Shown here: positions 25,257 to 34,655 of the stretch, piece after piece | Layout of the letters: every line of letters starts with the position of its first letter | How positions within the stretch are numbered: the first letter of the stretch is position 1 | Assembly (NCBI RefSeq): GCF_018598175.1 | Contig: NZ_JAHESE010000010.1 | Coordinates: 113,306-177,305 of the forward strand | Direction of reading: 5' to 3' | DNA from: Dawidia cretensis | GTDB taxonomy: Bacteria; Bacteroidota; Bacteroidia; Cytophagales; Cyclobacteriaceae | Length of the DNA stretch: 64,000 bases | Translations under genes and position numbers: made by a program | The notes under the pieces: generated by a model | Database searches by the model: none | Seen by the model: the letters and a program-made list of their open reading frames with translations, nothing else | Told to the model about the DNA's origin: nothing

Positions 25257-26339
25257 TTAATGGTCGTTCTTGTGATGATCGTTCTTGTCGCCTGAATCTG
25301 CCGAGTCCGGCTTAATACGCGGCAATTTAAAACTAAAAGTAGAACCTTTAGCAGGAACGCTGACGACATCGGCCCGGGTATTGTGGCCGTCCAGGATATG
25401 TTTCACAATGGCCAGGCCCAGGCCCGTGCCGCCTTTCTCGCGGCTGCGGCTCTTATCGACACGGTAGAAACGTTCGAAAATACGCGCCTGGTGCTCGGTC
25501 GGAATGCCTTCGCCAAAGTCGCGTACATGGGTCACCACATTTTTTTTGCTGACATCGAAGCTCACGACCACATCGGAGTCGTCGAAAGAATGTTTGATGG
25601 CGTTAGAGATCAGGTTTGTCATTACCTGGCTGATGCGCTGCCAGTCGGCGTAGACAATGGCCTTGTGCTCGGCACCCTCCAGGCGCAGGCGGATGCTGCG
25701 CTTTTCGCCTTTCTCCTCAAACTGCTCGAAAACCTCCTCGGTGAGCTTATACATATCGATACTTTCGAAGTGCATTTTGATCTGCCCCGTCTCGATGTGC
25801 GACAGGGTGAGCAGATCTTGTACCAGTATATCCAGCCCGTCCAGGCTTTTGGCGGCCTTCTTGAGGAACTTGGTGCGTACCGTCTTATCGTTTACGGCGC
25901 CATCGAGCAGCGTGTGCACAAAGCCCTGTGCCGCAAAGATGGGCGTTTTTAATTCGTGTGATACATCGGCGATAAACTCGCGCCGGAAGGCCTCGATTTT
26001 TTTCAGCTCGTCAATCTCTTTTTGCTTTAGCTCGGCAAACGAGAAGATATCTTCGTTGATGGTCTTGAGCGGGTTGAGCGACGACGGCTTTTGTTTGTCG
26101 AGCTTGGACAGCTCCTTTTTCTTCAGCTTGGTAACGAGCTTGTATACCTTGTTGATCTCGCGGAAAATGAGAAACTCCAGCACGACGAAGATCAGCAGGT
26201 ACGACACGGAAAAGCTGATCACAAACGCCACCAACAGGGCGCTGACGTCAATGCTGCGGAACAGCGACAGGAAAAGAGTAGTGATGAACGCAATACAAAA
26301 CGCTAGCAAAAGGGCCAGACCACGCGAGCTGTAAACCAT
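25257..26339 (-). CDS. PhoR-like sensor histidine kinase
   Basis: This is a 360-residue kinase with two adjacent N-terminal membrane helices (about 7-27 and 33-57) and almost no periplasmic domain, so it probably senses within the membrane or through partners. A linker leads to the phosphoacceptor motif FIADVSHELKTPIFAAQGF (His near 130). The ATPase domain follows, with NLISNAIKHS, VRDFGEGIP and GGTGLGLAIVK. A His/Asp-rich tail ends the protein. It lies 33 bp after the OmpR-type regulator gene, its probable partner. The pair resembles PhoR/PhoB, but phosphate control is not shown because no pst or phoU gene is in the window. Confidence 0.93.
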   Translation of the reverse strand: MVYSSRGLALLLAFCIAFITTLFLSLFRSIDVSALLVAFVISFSVSYLLIFVVLEFLIFREINKVYKLVTKLKKKELSKLDKQKPSSLNPLKTINEDIFSFAELKQKEIDELKKIEAFRREFIADVSHELKTPIFAAQGFVHTLLDGAVNDKTVRTKFLKKAAKSLDGLDILVQDLLTLSHIETGQIKMHFESIDMYKLTEEVFEQFEEKGEKRSIRLRLEGAEHKAIVYADWQRISQVMTNLISNAIKHSFDDSDVVVSFDVSKKNVVTHVRDFGEGIPTEHQARIFERFYRVDKSRSREKGGTGLGLAIVKHILDGHNTRADVVSVPAKGSTFSFKLPRIKPDSADSGDKNDHHKNDH

Positions 26340-26372
26340 GCCCCAAGATAGTCGTTATCCGTTACTGCGGGA

Positions 26373-27062
26373 TTAATTCAAGCTGAATTTATACCCCACA
26401 CCTTTCACGGTCGTGATGTAATCGTCGCCGATTTTTTCACGCACCTTGCGGATGTGCACGTCTACCGTACGCGCCAGGACGTATACATCCGAGCCCCAGA
26501 TGTTCTGCAGCAAATCTTCGCGGCTGAACACTTTATTGGGGTTCTGTGCCAGGAAATACAACAGCTCGAACTCTTTCTTGGGAAGGTTGACTTCCTTATC
26601 GTTGATCTTGATGGTATAGCTGGTGCGGTCGATCGTCAGGTCACCGATGGTGATGAGGCTGGACGGTGATGTTTTCTTCGAATCGCGGCGGAAGAGGGCG
26701 CTGATGCGGCTCATCAGCGCACGGGGCTTGATGGGCTTGGTGATGTAATCATCGGCACCCACGTCAAAGGCGGCCACTTCTGAATACTCTTCAGAACGGG
26801 CTGTCAGGAATACCACGAAAGTCTTTTGAAGCTCGGGAATGTCGCGCAGCAGGCGGCAGGTTTCCACGCCGTCCATTTTGGGCATCATAATGTCCAGCAG
26901 GACCAAATCGGGAACGAATCGTTTGGCAATGTCCACTGCTTTTGAACCGTCAGAAGCCGTTTTGACATCGTACCCACCCTTCTCTAAATTGTATTTCAGA
27001 AGCTCCAGGATGGGTTCTTCATCGTCCACGACAAGCACTTTGTGCATTTGCTTGTTTCCCAT
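26373..27062 (-). CDS. OmpR/PhoB-family response regulator
   Basis: This is a 229-residue regulator. The receiver spans residues 7-125, with acidic pocket VDDEEP, phosphoacceptor Asp in LVLLDIMMPKMDGVE near 56, and conserved Thr and Lys in FLTARSEE and YITKPIKP. The winged-helix DNA-binding domain spans about 130-229 (KEFELLYFLAQNPNKVFSR and the recognition region VDVHIRKVREKIGDDYI). It is the first gene of a unit with the PhoR-like kinase and the RluA-type gene. A perfect -7 box lies 18 bp upstream of the start. Confidence 0.95.
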   Translation of the reverse strand: MGNKQMHKVLVVDDEEPILELLKYNLEKGGYDVKTASDGSKAVDIAKRFVPDLVLLDIMMPKMDGVETCRLLRDIPELQKTFVVFLTARSEEYSEVAAFDVGADDYITKPIKPRALMSRISALFRRDSKKTSPSSLITIGDLTIDRTSYTIKINDKEVNLPKKEFELLYFLAQNPNKVFSREDLLQNIWGSDVYVLARTVDVHIRKVREKIGDDYITTVKGVGYKFSLN

Positions 27063-27079
27063 AGTTCAACTTTTTAAAT

Positions 27080-27087
27080 CAAAAGTA
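27080..27087 (-). promoter_or_regulatory. -7 promoter box of the PhoB/PhoR-like operon
   Basis: TACTTTTG on the minus strand is a perfect TAnnTTTG box, 17 bp before the start codon at 27062. No good TTTG lies 19 bp upstream, so the promoter may depend on an activator. Confidence 0.5.
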
Positions 27088-27238
27088 GGTAGAAAAACAC
27101 CTATTAAAAACGCCGGCCTGTTTCTTAACGATTCCTTAAGCCCTGGTAACAATTACGTAACATACTAACGGGTCTATCCTGCGTAACAATCGTGTGAAAC
27201 ACACATCTCAACGTACGTCCATCTTTCGGTGACAGGGT

Positions 27239-28285
27239 TTACAGGAACGGATACACCTCACTGAGGTGCGCAATGTACGCGCGCAAGTTGCCGCCAAAGT
27301 CTTTTTTCCACTCCTGCATAAAGTCCGTTTGCTTCGCCTGGTACTGCCGGAAGTTCATGAAGTAGGCATTGTTGGGCAGCTTATTTTTAAAGCGCTGCGC
27401 GGGATTTTTATTGAGCCGGAGAGAGAGTGTATCCAGGTTGGTAATGATGCGGCGAATAGCATCTTCTTTGATGCGTAGCTTCGCTGCTTTCGGTGCTTGC
27501 GGATCGAGCGCACTGTACACACTGTCGAGCGTTGCTGCGCCGCGCAGCATGTGGTCTACGTATTGTAAGTAGTCACGGTCTTCGTCGATATACTCCGTAT
27601 ACTGCAGCGAGGTAGCGCCGTACTTATGAATCAGAAATTGCTCCGCCCCGCGGTCGCCAATAAACGTCGCAAGGTTCTCGTTGAAGTCGATACTGTCTTT
27701 GACAAAGATGGTGGCATGCGACATCTCGTGAATGATGAGATTGGCGAGATCGCCTTCACTGCGACTTAACATCTTACTGAGAATAGGATCGGTGAACCAT
27801 CCCAGCGTAGACCAGCCCCCGGGGTTTCGCACAATCACATCATACCCTTCCTCTTCCAACGCACGCTTGAGCGCAAACGCGCGCTTTTCGTTAAAGAATC
27901 CTTTGTACGGCACAGAACCCACGACCGGAAACTTCCATTCCTTAGGTGCGAGCTTAAATGCTTCGCTGGCCAGCACCACCCACATCACCTCCTTGCCTTT
28001 CTGGTCGTATAATGTCTTATAGTTCTCGGTGTCTTTTAATCCGAGCGAGTCGACGGCATACCGGCGCACCTCATCAATGAGCCGCAGCCGCGTCTTGAGT
28101 GAATCGGGGAAGTTGGGGTCCTGCATGAACTCCTCCACCGGGCGGGCATTCCAGATAATGTTAAGCTGGCCATACCCCTGGCGCAGCCCGTACAAGACGA
28201 GGTCGCCATAGATCACCAGCAATACCACGATGACCAGGCCGAGGCCTGCCAGGATGCGTTTTAGGATTTTGCGCGTCTGTGCCAT
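27239..28285 (-). CDS. COG4324-type predicted aminopeptidase (zinc metallopeptidase)
   Basis: This is a 348-residue protein with an N-terminal membrane anchor (about 10-30). The family motif GYGQLNIIWNARPVEEF opens the mature part, and the zinc motif LIIHEMSHATIFV (HExxH near residue 188) is followed by a possible third ligand region, FNENLATFIGDRGAE, about 15 residues later. That order (HExxH then NExxA) is that of gluzincin peptidases. COG4324 members are annotated as predicted aminopeptidases with no established substrate. It is a single gene between the PhoB-like regulator and recA, which is divergent. Confidence 0.85.
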   Translation of the reverse strand: MAQTRKILKRILAGLGLVIVVLLVIYGDLVLYGLRQGYGQLNIIWNARPVEEFMQDPNFPDSLKTRLRLIDEVRRYAVDSLGLKDTENYKTLYDQKGKEVMWVVLASEAFKLAPKEWKFPVVGSVPYKGFFNEKRAFALKRALEEEGYDVIVRNPGGWSTLGWFTDPILSKMLSRSEGDLANLIIHEMSHATIFVKDSIDFNENLATFIGDRGAEQFLIHKYGATSLQYTEYIDEDRDYLQYVDHMLRGAATLDSVYSALDPQAPKAAKLRIKEDAIRRIITNLDTLSLRLNKNPAQRFKNKLPNNAYFMNFRQYQAKQTDFMQEWKKDFGGNLRAYIAHLSEVYPFL

Positions 28286-28545
28286 TAAAAGGTTAAAACG
28301 TCCAAGATATACAACCGTTTTCCAAAAAACACAGTCTTACCCAATCCAGAAATTTTGATTTTCTATTTTAAATAGTATTTTTGAATCGAATTTTAACTAA
28401 TATTAATAGTTGATAATTCATACGAGGAGTCAGAAAGGCCGGGTTAAATAATAAGCCGGTCAGGCGAAGCCGACATATTAACAATGTCGTACTTTCGTCT
28501 ACGCTGAGCCCTCTACTTACCCCTAATGGAATAAATAACAGAAAC

Positions 28546-29622
28546 ATGAGTGATACAAAAAGTGACGCAAAAGAGAAACTGAAGGCTCTTCAGTTAACGC
28601 TCGACAAACTTGATAAGACCTACGGAAAAGGTACGGTCATGAAACTTAGCGATGAGAAGGTGGTGGACATCGCGGCGATCTCAACGGGTTCGCTGGGTCT
28701 TGACATCGCCCTGGGTATTGGCGGTATTCCCCGCGGCCGGGTCATTGAAATCTACGGTCCTGAATCGTCGGGTAAAACCACGCTTACCCTGCATTGCATT
28801 GCAGAAGCGCAAAAAAAAGGTGGTCTGGCGGCCTTTATCGACGCGGAACACGCGTTTGATAGGGCTTATGCCGAAAAACTGGGCATTGATACAGAAAACC
28901 TGTTGATCTCTCAGCCTGACAACGGTGAGCAGGCACTGGAAATTGCCGACCACCTGATCCGCTCGGGCGCGATCGACATCATCGTTATCGACTCCGTGGC
29001 TGCCCTCGTGCCGAAAGGCGAATTGGAAGGCGAAATGGGCGAAAGTAAAATGGGCTTGCAAGCCCGCCTCATGTCGCAAGCGCTGCGGAAGCTGACAGGT
29101 ACCATCAGCAAAACTGGTTGCTGCTGTATCTTCATCAACCAGCTGCGTGAAAAGATCGGTGTGATGTTCGGCAACCCCGAAACCACCACCGGTGGTAATG
29201 CCTTGAAGTTCTACGCGTCGGTGCGTCTCGACATCCGTCGTATCGGCCAGATCAAAGAAGCTGCCGACGACATTACCGGTAACCGCGTAAAAGTGAAAGT
29301 GGTGAAAAACAAAGTAGCCCCTCCGTTCAAAGTTGTCGAGTTCGACATCATGTACGGCCGCGGCATTTCGAAGTCCGGTGAAATCATCGACCTGGGCGTA
29401 GAGCTCAACGTCATCCAGAAATCCGGCTCATGGTTCTCTTACAGTGGCAACAAACTCGGCCAGGGCCGCGATGCCGTAAAACAGCTCATCGAAGACAATC
29501 CGGAGCTGCTGGACGAGCTCGAAGCCAAAATCAAAGAAAAGATCGCCGGCGAAACAGCAGGCAAAGAGACCAAAGACGGCAAGAAAGTTTTGGAAGCGGC
29601 TTCCAAAGAAGAAGACGAATAG
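28546..29622 (+). CDS. recA: Recombinase RecA
   Basis: This is a 358-residue protein of normal length. The Walker A motif [16 protein letters not shown] lies near 68-83, followed by the catalytic Glu region, Walker B ([15 protein letters not shown] near 145) and the L2 DNA-binding loop ([19 protein letters not shown] near 208). The acidic C-terminal tail (EEDE) is characteristic. RecA drives strand exchange in recombinational repair and activates LexA cleavage where LexA exists. A partial -7 box, TACTTTCG, is at 28490-28497. I saw no recognisable LexA box. The gene ends at a strong terminator. Confidence 0.99.
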   Translation: MSDTKSDAKEKLKALQLTLDKLDKTYGKGTVMKLSDEKVVDIAAISTGSLGLDIALGIGGIPRGRVIEIYGPESSGKTTLTLHCIAEAQKKGGLAAFIDAEHAFDRAYAEKLGIDTENLLISQPDNGEQALEIADHLIRSGAIDIIVIDSVAALVPKGELEGEMGESKMGLQARLMSQALRKLTGTISKTGCCCIFINQLREKIGVMFGNPETTTGGNALKFYASVRLDIRRIGQIKEAADDITGNRVKVKVVKNKVAPPFKVVEFDIMYGRGISKSGEIIDLGVELNVIQKSGSWFSYSGNKLGQGRDAVKQLIEDNPELLDELEAKIKEKIAGETAGKETKDGKKVLEAASKEEDE

Positions 29623-29642
29623 GCTTTATCCATACATCCCAT

Positions 29643-29675
29643 AAAAACAGCGCGGTCAAAAGCCGCGCTGTTTTT
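29643..29675. terminator. Intrinsic terminator after recA
   Basis: A CAGCGCGG / CCGCGCTG stem with a 7-base loop is flanked by A-rich and T-rich runs. It can work for both recA and the convergent permease gene. Confidence 0.88.
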
Positions 29676-29704
29676 ATTTCTTGAGCTATTCACCATCGCA
29701 CGAC

Positions 29705-30973
29705 CTACGCCGCTCGAATAGCAACAACAGGATCCAACCTCGCCGCCATAGCCGCCGGCACAATTCCCGACACCAATCCAATTACTGTCGACACCACCAA
29801 TCCCAACACCGTATTCTCCACCGACAACACTACCTGCAAGCTTCCCATCGGAATGAGCGTAATCAAAAACACCAGGAACAATCCCATCATACCCCCAATC
29901 AAGCTTAGAAAGATCGCCTCGAATAGAAACTGGAAAAGAATAAAGTAATTCTTCGCGCCAAGCGACTTCTGCAATCCAATAATCGGCGTACGTTCCTTTA
30001 CCGACACAAACATGATGTTGGCAATACCAAAACCGCCAACCAGCATGGAGAAGCCACCAATCATCCAACCGGCAAAGCCCACAACATCAAAGAGGCTACC
30101 GATAATATTTGCCAGAGCCTCCGGCCGGTTAATCGCAAAGTCGTCTTTCTCTACCGGTCGCAGCCCGCGCCGTACGCGCATGACGCCACGTACCTCGTTC
30201 TCCAACTCCACCAATCCAAAGTCTGAATCGTAGCCCCGCAGGCCAATGCCCGATTCGAGCTCATTCCAACGTCCGGTGCCGGTCTGGTAAAATTTGCGGA
30301 AGGCATTGTACGGGATGATGTTGACGTAGTCATTGCTCGGCGTACCGAGGAAGCTCTGCCCCTCCTTCTTCACCACGCCAATGACCACAAACTTCCGGTT
30401 CCGTACCTTGACGATCTCGCCGGTAGGGTCCTCCTGAAAGGGGAACAATACACGCGCCACCTCGTTGCCAATGACCACCACATTGCGGCCTGCATTCAGC
30501 TCGTCGACCGTGAAGTAGCGGCCTTTATCGATGTTTACATTAAAGATATTGTCGTAACCTTCGCTGGCACCGACCAACCGTACCTCGCCGATGCTGTTGC
30601 TTTTGTGTTTGACGGTCATGCTGCCGTGCTCGGCAAAAATGGCCAGGCTGCTGGCGTGTTTCAGGTTTTCCTGCAAGAATTTAAACTCATTAGTAGAGGG
30701 AGTAGGCCGGCGGAGGAAATCCCACCAGCGGTATTCTTCGCCTTCATTTTCGGGCAGCCACGGCCATTTGTCCAGGTAAATCACGTTGCTCCCCACAAAT
30801 TTGAAGCTGTCTTTAATGTTGTTCTCCAGGGAATCGACCAAGGTCAACACCGCGATAATGGCAAAGATGCCCACCGTTACCCCCAGCAGGGACAGGACGG
30901 TACGCAGGATATTGGAGCGCAGCGCCTTCCAGGCAAACCTGAAACTCTCGAAAATCTGGCCTAAAGTCTTCAT
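29705..30973 (-). CDS. MacB/FtsX-type ABC transporter permease
   Basis: This is a 422-residue permease with the four-helix MacB layout: helix 1 near residues 20-45 (LSLLGVTVGIFAIIAV), a periplasmic domain of about 230 residues, then three C-terminal helices (about 290-312, 343-365, 385-410) ending in AARLDPVVAIRAA, the usual coupling motif. Such proteins drive periplasmic mechanotransmission for export of lipoproteins, peptides or drugs together with an ATPase and often a membrane-fusion protein. Neither partner is adjacent, so the ATPase must be encoded elsewhere. The substrate is unknown. Confidence 0.9.
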   Translation of the reverse strand: MKTLGQIFESFRFAWKALRSNILRTVLSLLGVTVGIFAIIAVLTLVDSLENNIKDSFKFVGSNVIYLDKWPWLPENEGEEYRWWDFLRRPTPSTNEFKFLQENLKHASSLAIFAEHGSMTVKHKSNSIGEVRLVGASEGYDNIFNVNIDKGRYFTVDELNAGRNVVVIGNEVARVLFPFQEDPTGEIVKVRNRKFVVIGVVKKEGQSFLGTPSNDYVNIIPYNAFRKFYQTGTGRWNELESGIGLRGYDSDFGLVELENEVRGVMRVRRGLRPVEKDDFAINRPEALANIIGSLFDVVGFAGWMIGGFSMLVGGFGIANIMFVSVKERTPIIGLQKSLGAKNYFILFQFLFEAIFLSLIGGMMGLFLVFLITLIPMGSLQVVLSVENTVLGLVVSTVIGLVSGIVPAAMAARLDPVVAIRAA

Positions 30974-31089
30974 TTTAAACTACTAACGTAACGCTTTTGG
31001 AATGGTTTGTCGGCCGGGATGGTACCGGAATTACTCTCTATAGACCAAAAAAACACATTTTTGTTACAGTACTGAAAAAAACAGGTCGT

Positions 31090-31123
31090 TTTGTCGCAAA
31101 AGCCAATTGTTACCTTATTTTTG
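31090..31123 (+). promoter_or_regulatory. Probable Bacteroidota promoter of queA
   Basis: TTTG (31090-31093) and TATTTTTG (31116-31123, a perfect TAnnTTTG box) are separated by 22 bp, slightly longer than ideal. The queA ATG at 31174 leaves a leader of about 45 bases. Confidence 0.55.
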
Positions 31124-31173
31124 CAACCTCTTAAAAATTTACCCTTTATTGGGCGTCTTTTGCTTATACAAAT

Positions 31174-32220
31174 ATGAAGTTATCGGAATTTAAGTTCGAA
31201 CTCCCCAACAACCTTATAGCCCTAGACCCAGCCGAAAACCGTGACGAGTCGCGGTTAATGGTCGTGCATAAAGACTCTGGCAAGATCGAACATAAGGTAT
31301 TCAAGGACGTTGTTGAATATTTTGGCGATGGCGATGTAATGGTAGGCAATGACACCATGGTGTTCCCGGCGCGTCTGTATGGCCGCAAAGAAAAGACCGG
31401 TGCCAAGATCGAAGTGTTTCTGCTCCGCGAGCTGAACGCCGACATGCACCTGTGGGACGTACTGGTAGATCCTGCCCGCAAAATCCGCGTAGGCAACAAG
31501 CTCTACTTTGGTAACGGCGACCTGGTAGCCGAAGTTATTGACAACACCACTTCCCGTGGACGTACCATCCGCTTCCTGTTCGACGGCGACTCGGCTGCCT
31601 TCGACAAAGTAGTAGAAACCCTGGGCGAAACTCCGCTGCCGAAGTATATCAAAAGAAAGATCAAGCCCGAAGACAAAGAGCGCTTTCAGACCATCTTTGC
31701 AAAAAACAAAGGTGCTGTCTCCGCCCCTACCGCCGGCATGCACTTTACACGCCAGCTGCTGAAGCGTCTGCAACTGAAAGGTGTGGACATGGCCTACATC
31801 ACACTGCACATCGGCCTCGGCACCTTCCGTCCGGTGGACGTAGAAGATTTGACCAAACACAAGATGGACTCTGAAAACTTTATCGTCGGCCCGGAAGCCG
31901 TCAATATCGTAAACAAAGCCCTCGACAATAAAAACAGGGTGTGCGCCATCGGCACCACCACCATGCGTGCGCTGGAGTCGGCTGTATCGGCCACGAACCG
32001 CCTAAAGGCACGTGAGGGCTGGACGGATAAGTTCATCTTCCCGCCGTATGACTTCAAGATCTGCAACGCCATGATCACCAACTTCCACATGCCGGAGTCT
32101 ACCCTCCTGATGATGGCCTCTGCGTTTGGTGGCTATGACGTGATCACGGAAGCCTACAAAGTGGCAAGAAAAGAAAAGTATAAATTCCTGACATACGGTG
32201 ACGCTATGCTGATCATCTAA
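31174..32220 (+). CDS. queA: S-adenosylmethionine:tRNA ribosyltransferase-isomerase
   Basis: This is a 348-residue enzyme that moves the ribosyl part of SAM onto 7-aminomethyl-7-deazaguanine in tRNA, forming epoxyqueuosine. Family motifs are the N-terminal [33 protein letters not shown] near 90, the [10 protein letters not shown] segment near 184 (active-site region), and [13 protein letters not shown] near 248. Length is standard. No other queuosine gene lies in the window. It is preceded by a good promoter and ends at a bidirectional terminator. Confidence 0.98.
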   Translation: MKLSEFKFELPNNLIALDPAENRDESRLMVVHKDSGKIEHKVFKDVVEYFGDGDVMVGNDTMVFPARLYGRKEKTGAKIEVFLLRELNADMHLWDVLVDPARKIRVGNKLYFGNGDLVAEVIDNTTSRGRTIRFLFDGDSAAFDKVVETLGETPLPKYIKRKIKPEDKERFQTIFAKNKGAVSAPTAGMHFTRQLLKRLQLKGVDMAYITLHIGLGTFRPVDVEDLTKHKMDSENFIVGPEAVNIVNKALDNKNRVCAIGTTTMRALESAVSATNRLKAREGWTDKFIFPPYDFKICNAMITNFHMPESTLLMMASAFGGYDVITEAYKVARKEKYKFLTYGDAMLII

Positions 32221-32243
32221 GCAGCGTCTTCTAAAGAACATAC

Positions 32244-32279
32244 AAGCGGTCCCGGCAATGTCGGGACCGTTTTGTTTTT
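32244..32279. terminator. Bidirectional intrinsic terminator after queA
   Basis: A CGGTCCCG / CGGGACCG stem with a 7-base loop is followed by TTTTGTTTTT. It lies between queA and the convergent deoxyribonucleotidase gene. Confidence 0.85.
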
Positions 32280-32293
32280 ATATCACGGTACGA

Positions 32294-32818
32294 CTACAAC
32301 AACAACGCGGCTACTTCGCGCCAGTTGTTGACACGCGGCGACCAGGGCTCGTGGACGTTGTGCGGCGACGTAAACAAAATGCCCTGCCCTTCAAACCCTT
32401 TAAAGTTGCGTATGTGGTCGTCAATGAGGTAATCCGCGTTGATGATGCTTTTGCTGCCGCAGAACACGATATTATTCCACGGTATAAACGGAAAATGCTC
32501 GTTCATCCATTCGAGCTTGTGTACAAGCGATGTCTTAAATTCCATCGCAGCGCTGGCAATGAAAATCTCATATTTCTTCGATAACGCAAGGATCACCTCC
32601 TGGCTATCGGGCATCACCAGCAGGTCTTTAAAGAACCCGTCGGTATGCGCATACTTCATGACGTGTGTGCGCTGATCGGCCGGCACGACATCGCGCAGAT
32701 ACTTTCCGCGACAGAGGTCCGGGTCAAGCCTGCAATTAAAATCCCGCTCATACCACTCAAAAAAACGGTGATACGCGTCGGCGATCACCTCATCCATGTC
32801 AATGGCTATTCGTTGCAT
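32294..32818 (-). CDS. 5'(3')-deoxyribonucleotidase-like HAD phosphatase
   Basis: This is a 174-residue HAD-superfamily protein. The nucleophile motif IAIDMDEVIADA (DxDxV, residues 4-15) is typical of the NT5C type, with Asp6 as nucleophile and Asp8 as acid/base. Motif 2 is the Ser in IFIASAAM near 89, and the late acidic motif is ADYLIDDH near 130. These enzymes dephosphorylate deoxynucleoside monophosphates and limit dNTP pools. It stands alone on the minus strand, divergent from ispD. Related HAD enzymes hydrolyse other small phosphates, so the substrate is inferred. Confidence 0.87.
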   Translation of the reverse strand: MQRIAIDMDEVIADAYHRFFEWYERDFNCRLDPDLCRGKYLRDVVPADQRTHVMKYAHTDGFFKDLLVMPDSQEVILALSKKYEIFIASAAMEFKTSLVHKLEWMNEHFPFIPWNNIVFCGSKSIINADYLIDDHIRNFKGFEGQGILFTSPHNVHEPWSPRVNNWREVAALLL

Positions 32819-32902
32819 TACTGATCGATATACTACTTGTGTCCCTAAAGCTATTCAAATAAATGACGTCCATCAATGCCTTCTTTTATGCACATTTGCA
32901 CC

Positions 32903-33583
32903 ATGTCTGTTCAACCCGAATATGCGCTGATCGTGGCCGGTGGCAAAGGCACACGCATGAAGGCCAGCCTGCCCAAGCAGTTTCTGGAAATAAAAGGACG
33001 CCCGGTATTGATGCATACCATCGATGCGTTTTACCGCTATTCCAGGACAATACAGGTGATCCTGGTCTTACCCGAAGAAGACCGCCCAACGTGGGAGGCA
33101 CTGTGCCAACAGCATGCCTTTACCCACCCGTTGCAAATCGTCACGGGAGGCGCTTCGCGGTTTCAATCGGTACAGAACGGCCTGCGCCAGATTCAGGGCA
33201 CCGGTCTGGTGGCTATACACGACGGCGTGCGTCCGTTGATCCGTGAGGACATTATTGCCGCGTCTTTCCGGTTGGCGGCGCTTCAGGGTAGCGCGGTGGC
33301 GGCGGTACGCCTGAAAGATTCTATTCGGGTAACGGATCAGCACCATACGCGTGCAGTGGATCGCGCGCTTTACCGGCTGATTCAAACGCCGCAGACGTTT
33401 CGGATAGACCTTATTCAACAGGCCTATGCGTTGCCGGAAGATGCCATGCTGACGGACGATGCCAGTGTTGCCGAGCGGGCGGGGCATACGATCTCGCTAT
33501 TTGAAGGGAGCTATGATAATTTGAAGATTACGACACCGGAGGATTTGATTGTGGCGGAAGCGTTACTCAACGCCCGACAATAA
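32903..33583 (+). CDS. ispD: 2-C-methyl-D-erythritol 4-phosphate cytidylyltransferase
   Basis: This is a 226-residue enzyme of the MEP isoprenoid pathway that couples CTP to MEP. The start motif is ALIVAGGKGTRMKASLPKQF (residues 7-26), the substrate region is AIHDGVRPLI near 102, and the C-terminal motif is NLKITTPEDLIVAE near 207. I chose the ATG at 32903 because MSVQPEYALIVAGG fits the family; upstream in-frame ATGs at 32876 and 32888 add residues without support. A -7-like CACATTTG sits 4 bp before this ATG. A large inverted-repeat element follows the stop. Confidence 0.95.
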   Translation: MSVQPEYALIVAGGKGTRMKASLPKQFLEIKGRPVLMHTIDAFYRYSRTIQVILVLPEEDRPTWEALCQQHAFTHPLQIVTGGASRFQSVQNGLRQIQGTGLVAIHDGVRPLIREDIIAASFRLAALQGSAVAAVRLKDSIRVTDQHHTRAVDRALYRLIQTPQTFRIDLIQQAYALPEDAMLTDDASVAERAGHTISLFEGSYDNLKITTPEDLIVAEALLNARQ

Positions 33584-33590
33584 TGGAATT

Positions 33591-33756
33591 TTGCTGGCGC
33601 AAGTCTTAGCCCCGCCGCGGGGCGGAGACTTGTGCCTGTCTAATGTCAGTCTTCAGACTGACGAGGCCTTCAGCGTTGGCTGGGTCGACGTCAGTCTGAA
33701 GACTGACATTAAACAGGCACAAGAGACGCGCTTCGCGCTAACTCTTGCGCCAGCAA
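33591..33756. repeat. 166-bp nested inverted repeat able to form a branched cruciform
   Basis: Three pairs of arms are perfectly complementary: 33591-33603 with 33744-33756 (13 bp), 33629-33639 with 33713-33723 (11 bp), and 33641-33662 with 33690-33711 (22 bp). Between the first and second pairs each side carries its own small hairpin (GCCCC/GGGGC on the left; GCGC-TTC-GCGC on the right). The innermost arms are also hairpins themselves (GTCAGTCT-TC-AGACTGAC). The top loop is 27 bases. It lies between ispD and the end of the OmpA lipoprotein gene. No coding frame runs through it. A diverged half-copy lies at 63811-63898. Confidence 0.9.
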
Positions 33757-33790
33757 CGGGCGCTATCCCTGCATTCCCGCTCACACTGTT

Positions 33791-34471
33791 TTACCCAATT
33801 TCTCCCTTCTCGGCTTTCTTCTTCAGCTTGTCATTCGCAAAGATTGCTACCTCCACACGACGGTTCTGCTGGCGGCCATATTCGCTGCCGTTATCACCCA
33901 CAGGCTGATCCGGACCATAGCCCACCGTCGTGATACGCACGCCCGTTACGCCCTGCGTTTTCAAATATGTCGATACAGACGCCGCGCGTTTTTCAGAGAG
34001 CGTTTGATTGTAGTCGTGCTTACCGGTGGAGTCGGTGTGGCCTTCGACGAGGATGTTGGTATCCGAGTACTTGTTCAGCACTTTTCCCAAATCCTGCAAG
34101 TTTGTTTTAGAGGAGGCGGTCAGGTTGGAGGAGTTGACGGCAAACTGAATGCCTTGGTGGAAGGTGATCTTGATCCCCTCGCCTACACGCTCCACGGTGG
34201 CACCTTCCAGATCTTTTTGCAGCTCGGCTGCCTGGCGGTCCATGTAGCGGCCAATAAAATAACCGGCGGTACCCCCGACCGCTGCGCCGATGATGGCCCC
34301 TGCGGCGGTATTACCGGCAATTTTCCCGATCACAGCACCGGCGGCTGCGCCGCCTGCCGTGCCAATGATGGCGCCCTTAGTAGCTTTGTTTGTGTTCTGG
34401 CAAGAGGCCAGCAGGATGCAAACGGTGAGCAGAAAAGTAATGATGCTTCTGCCTTGGAAAAAATGTACCAT
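33791..34471 (-). CDS. OmpA-family lipoprotein with glycine-zipper domain
   Basis: This is a 226-residue protein from the ATG at 34471. The lipobox is LLASC with Cys24. Residues about 30-80 are a glycine zipper (repeated GxxxG: IIGTAGGAAAGAVIGKIAG), which can insert in or pack against membrane. The C-terminal OmpA-like domain (about 105-215) binds peptidoglycan: NILVEGHTDSTGKHDYNQTL and GYGPDQPVGDN with the conserved Asp and Arg region NRRVEVAI. No acid-rich export signal follows the Cys, so a periplasm-facing location is likely. It tethers outer membrane to cell wall. Confidence 0.92.
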   Translation of the reverse strand: MVHFFQGRSIITFLLTVCILLASCQNTNKATKGAIIGTAGGAAAGAVIGKIAGNTAAGAIIGAAVGGTAGYFIGRYMDRQAAELQKDLEGATVERVGEGIKITFHQGIQFAVNSSNLTASSKTNLQDLGKVLNKYSDTNILVEGHTDSTGKHDYNQTLSEKRAASVSTYLKTQGVTGVRITTVGYGPDQPVGDNGSEYGRQQNRRVEVAIFANDKLKKKAEKGEIG

Positions 34472-34593
34472 AGATATACTCGTAAATAGTTTAGATGGCT
34501 TTAATCGTGGAAGACACACGTTAAGTAAACACGGTTGTCCTGATAATGCGGCCGGGTAACGGTATAATCCGATGAATGGAGTAACGCAAACAG

Positions 34594-34624
34594 AAAAAGG
34601 CTACCCAAGGGGCAGCCTCTTTTG
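34594..34624. terminator. Probable intrinsic terminator
   Basis: AGGCT / AGCCT arms with an inner CCC-AA-GGG pairing are flanked by A-rich and T-rich runs. It lies downstream of the DUF2795 gene on the minus strand. Confidence 0.65.
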
Positions 34625-34655
34625 ATTACAGAAAATACCCGGCGAGCGGGGTCTG

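Noticed and set aside
26373-27062. Naming the PhoB/PhoR-like pair as the phosphate regulon
   Set aside because: Similarity to PhoB/PhoR is generic for OmpR-type systems, and no pst, phoU or phosphatase genes are present to support phosphate sensing.
33591-33756. Inverted repeat considered as a simple terminator of ispD
   Set aside because: It is far longer than a terminator, has nested arms and side hairpins, and lacks a terminal T-run.
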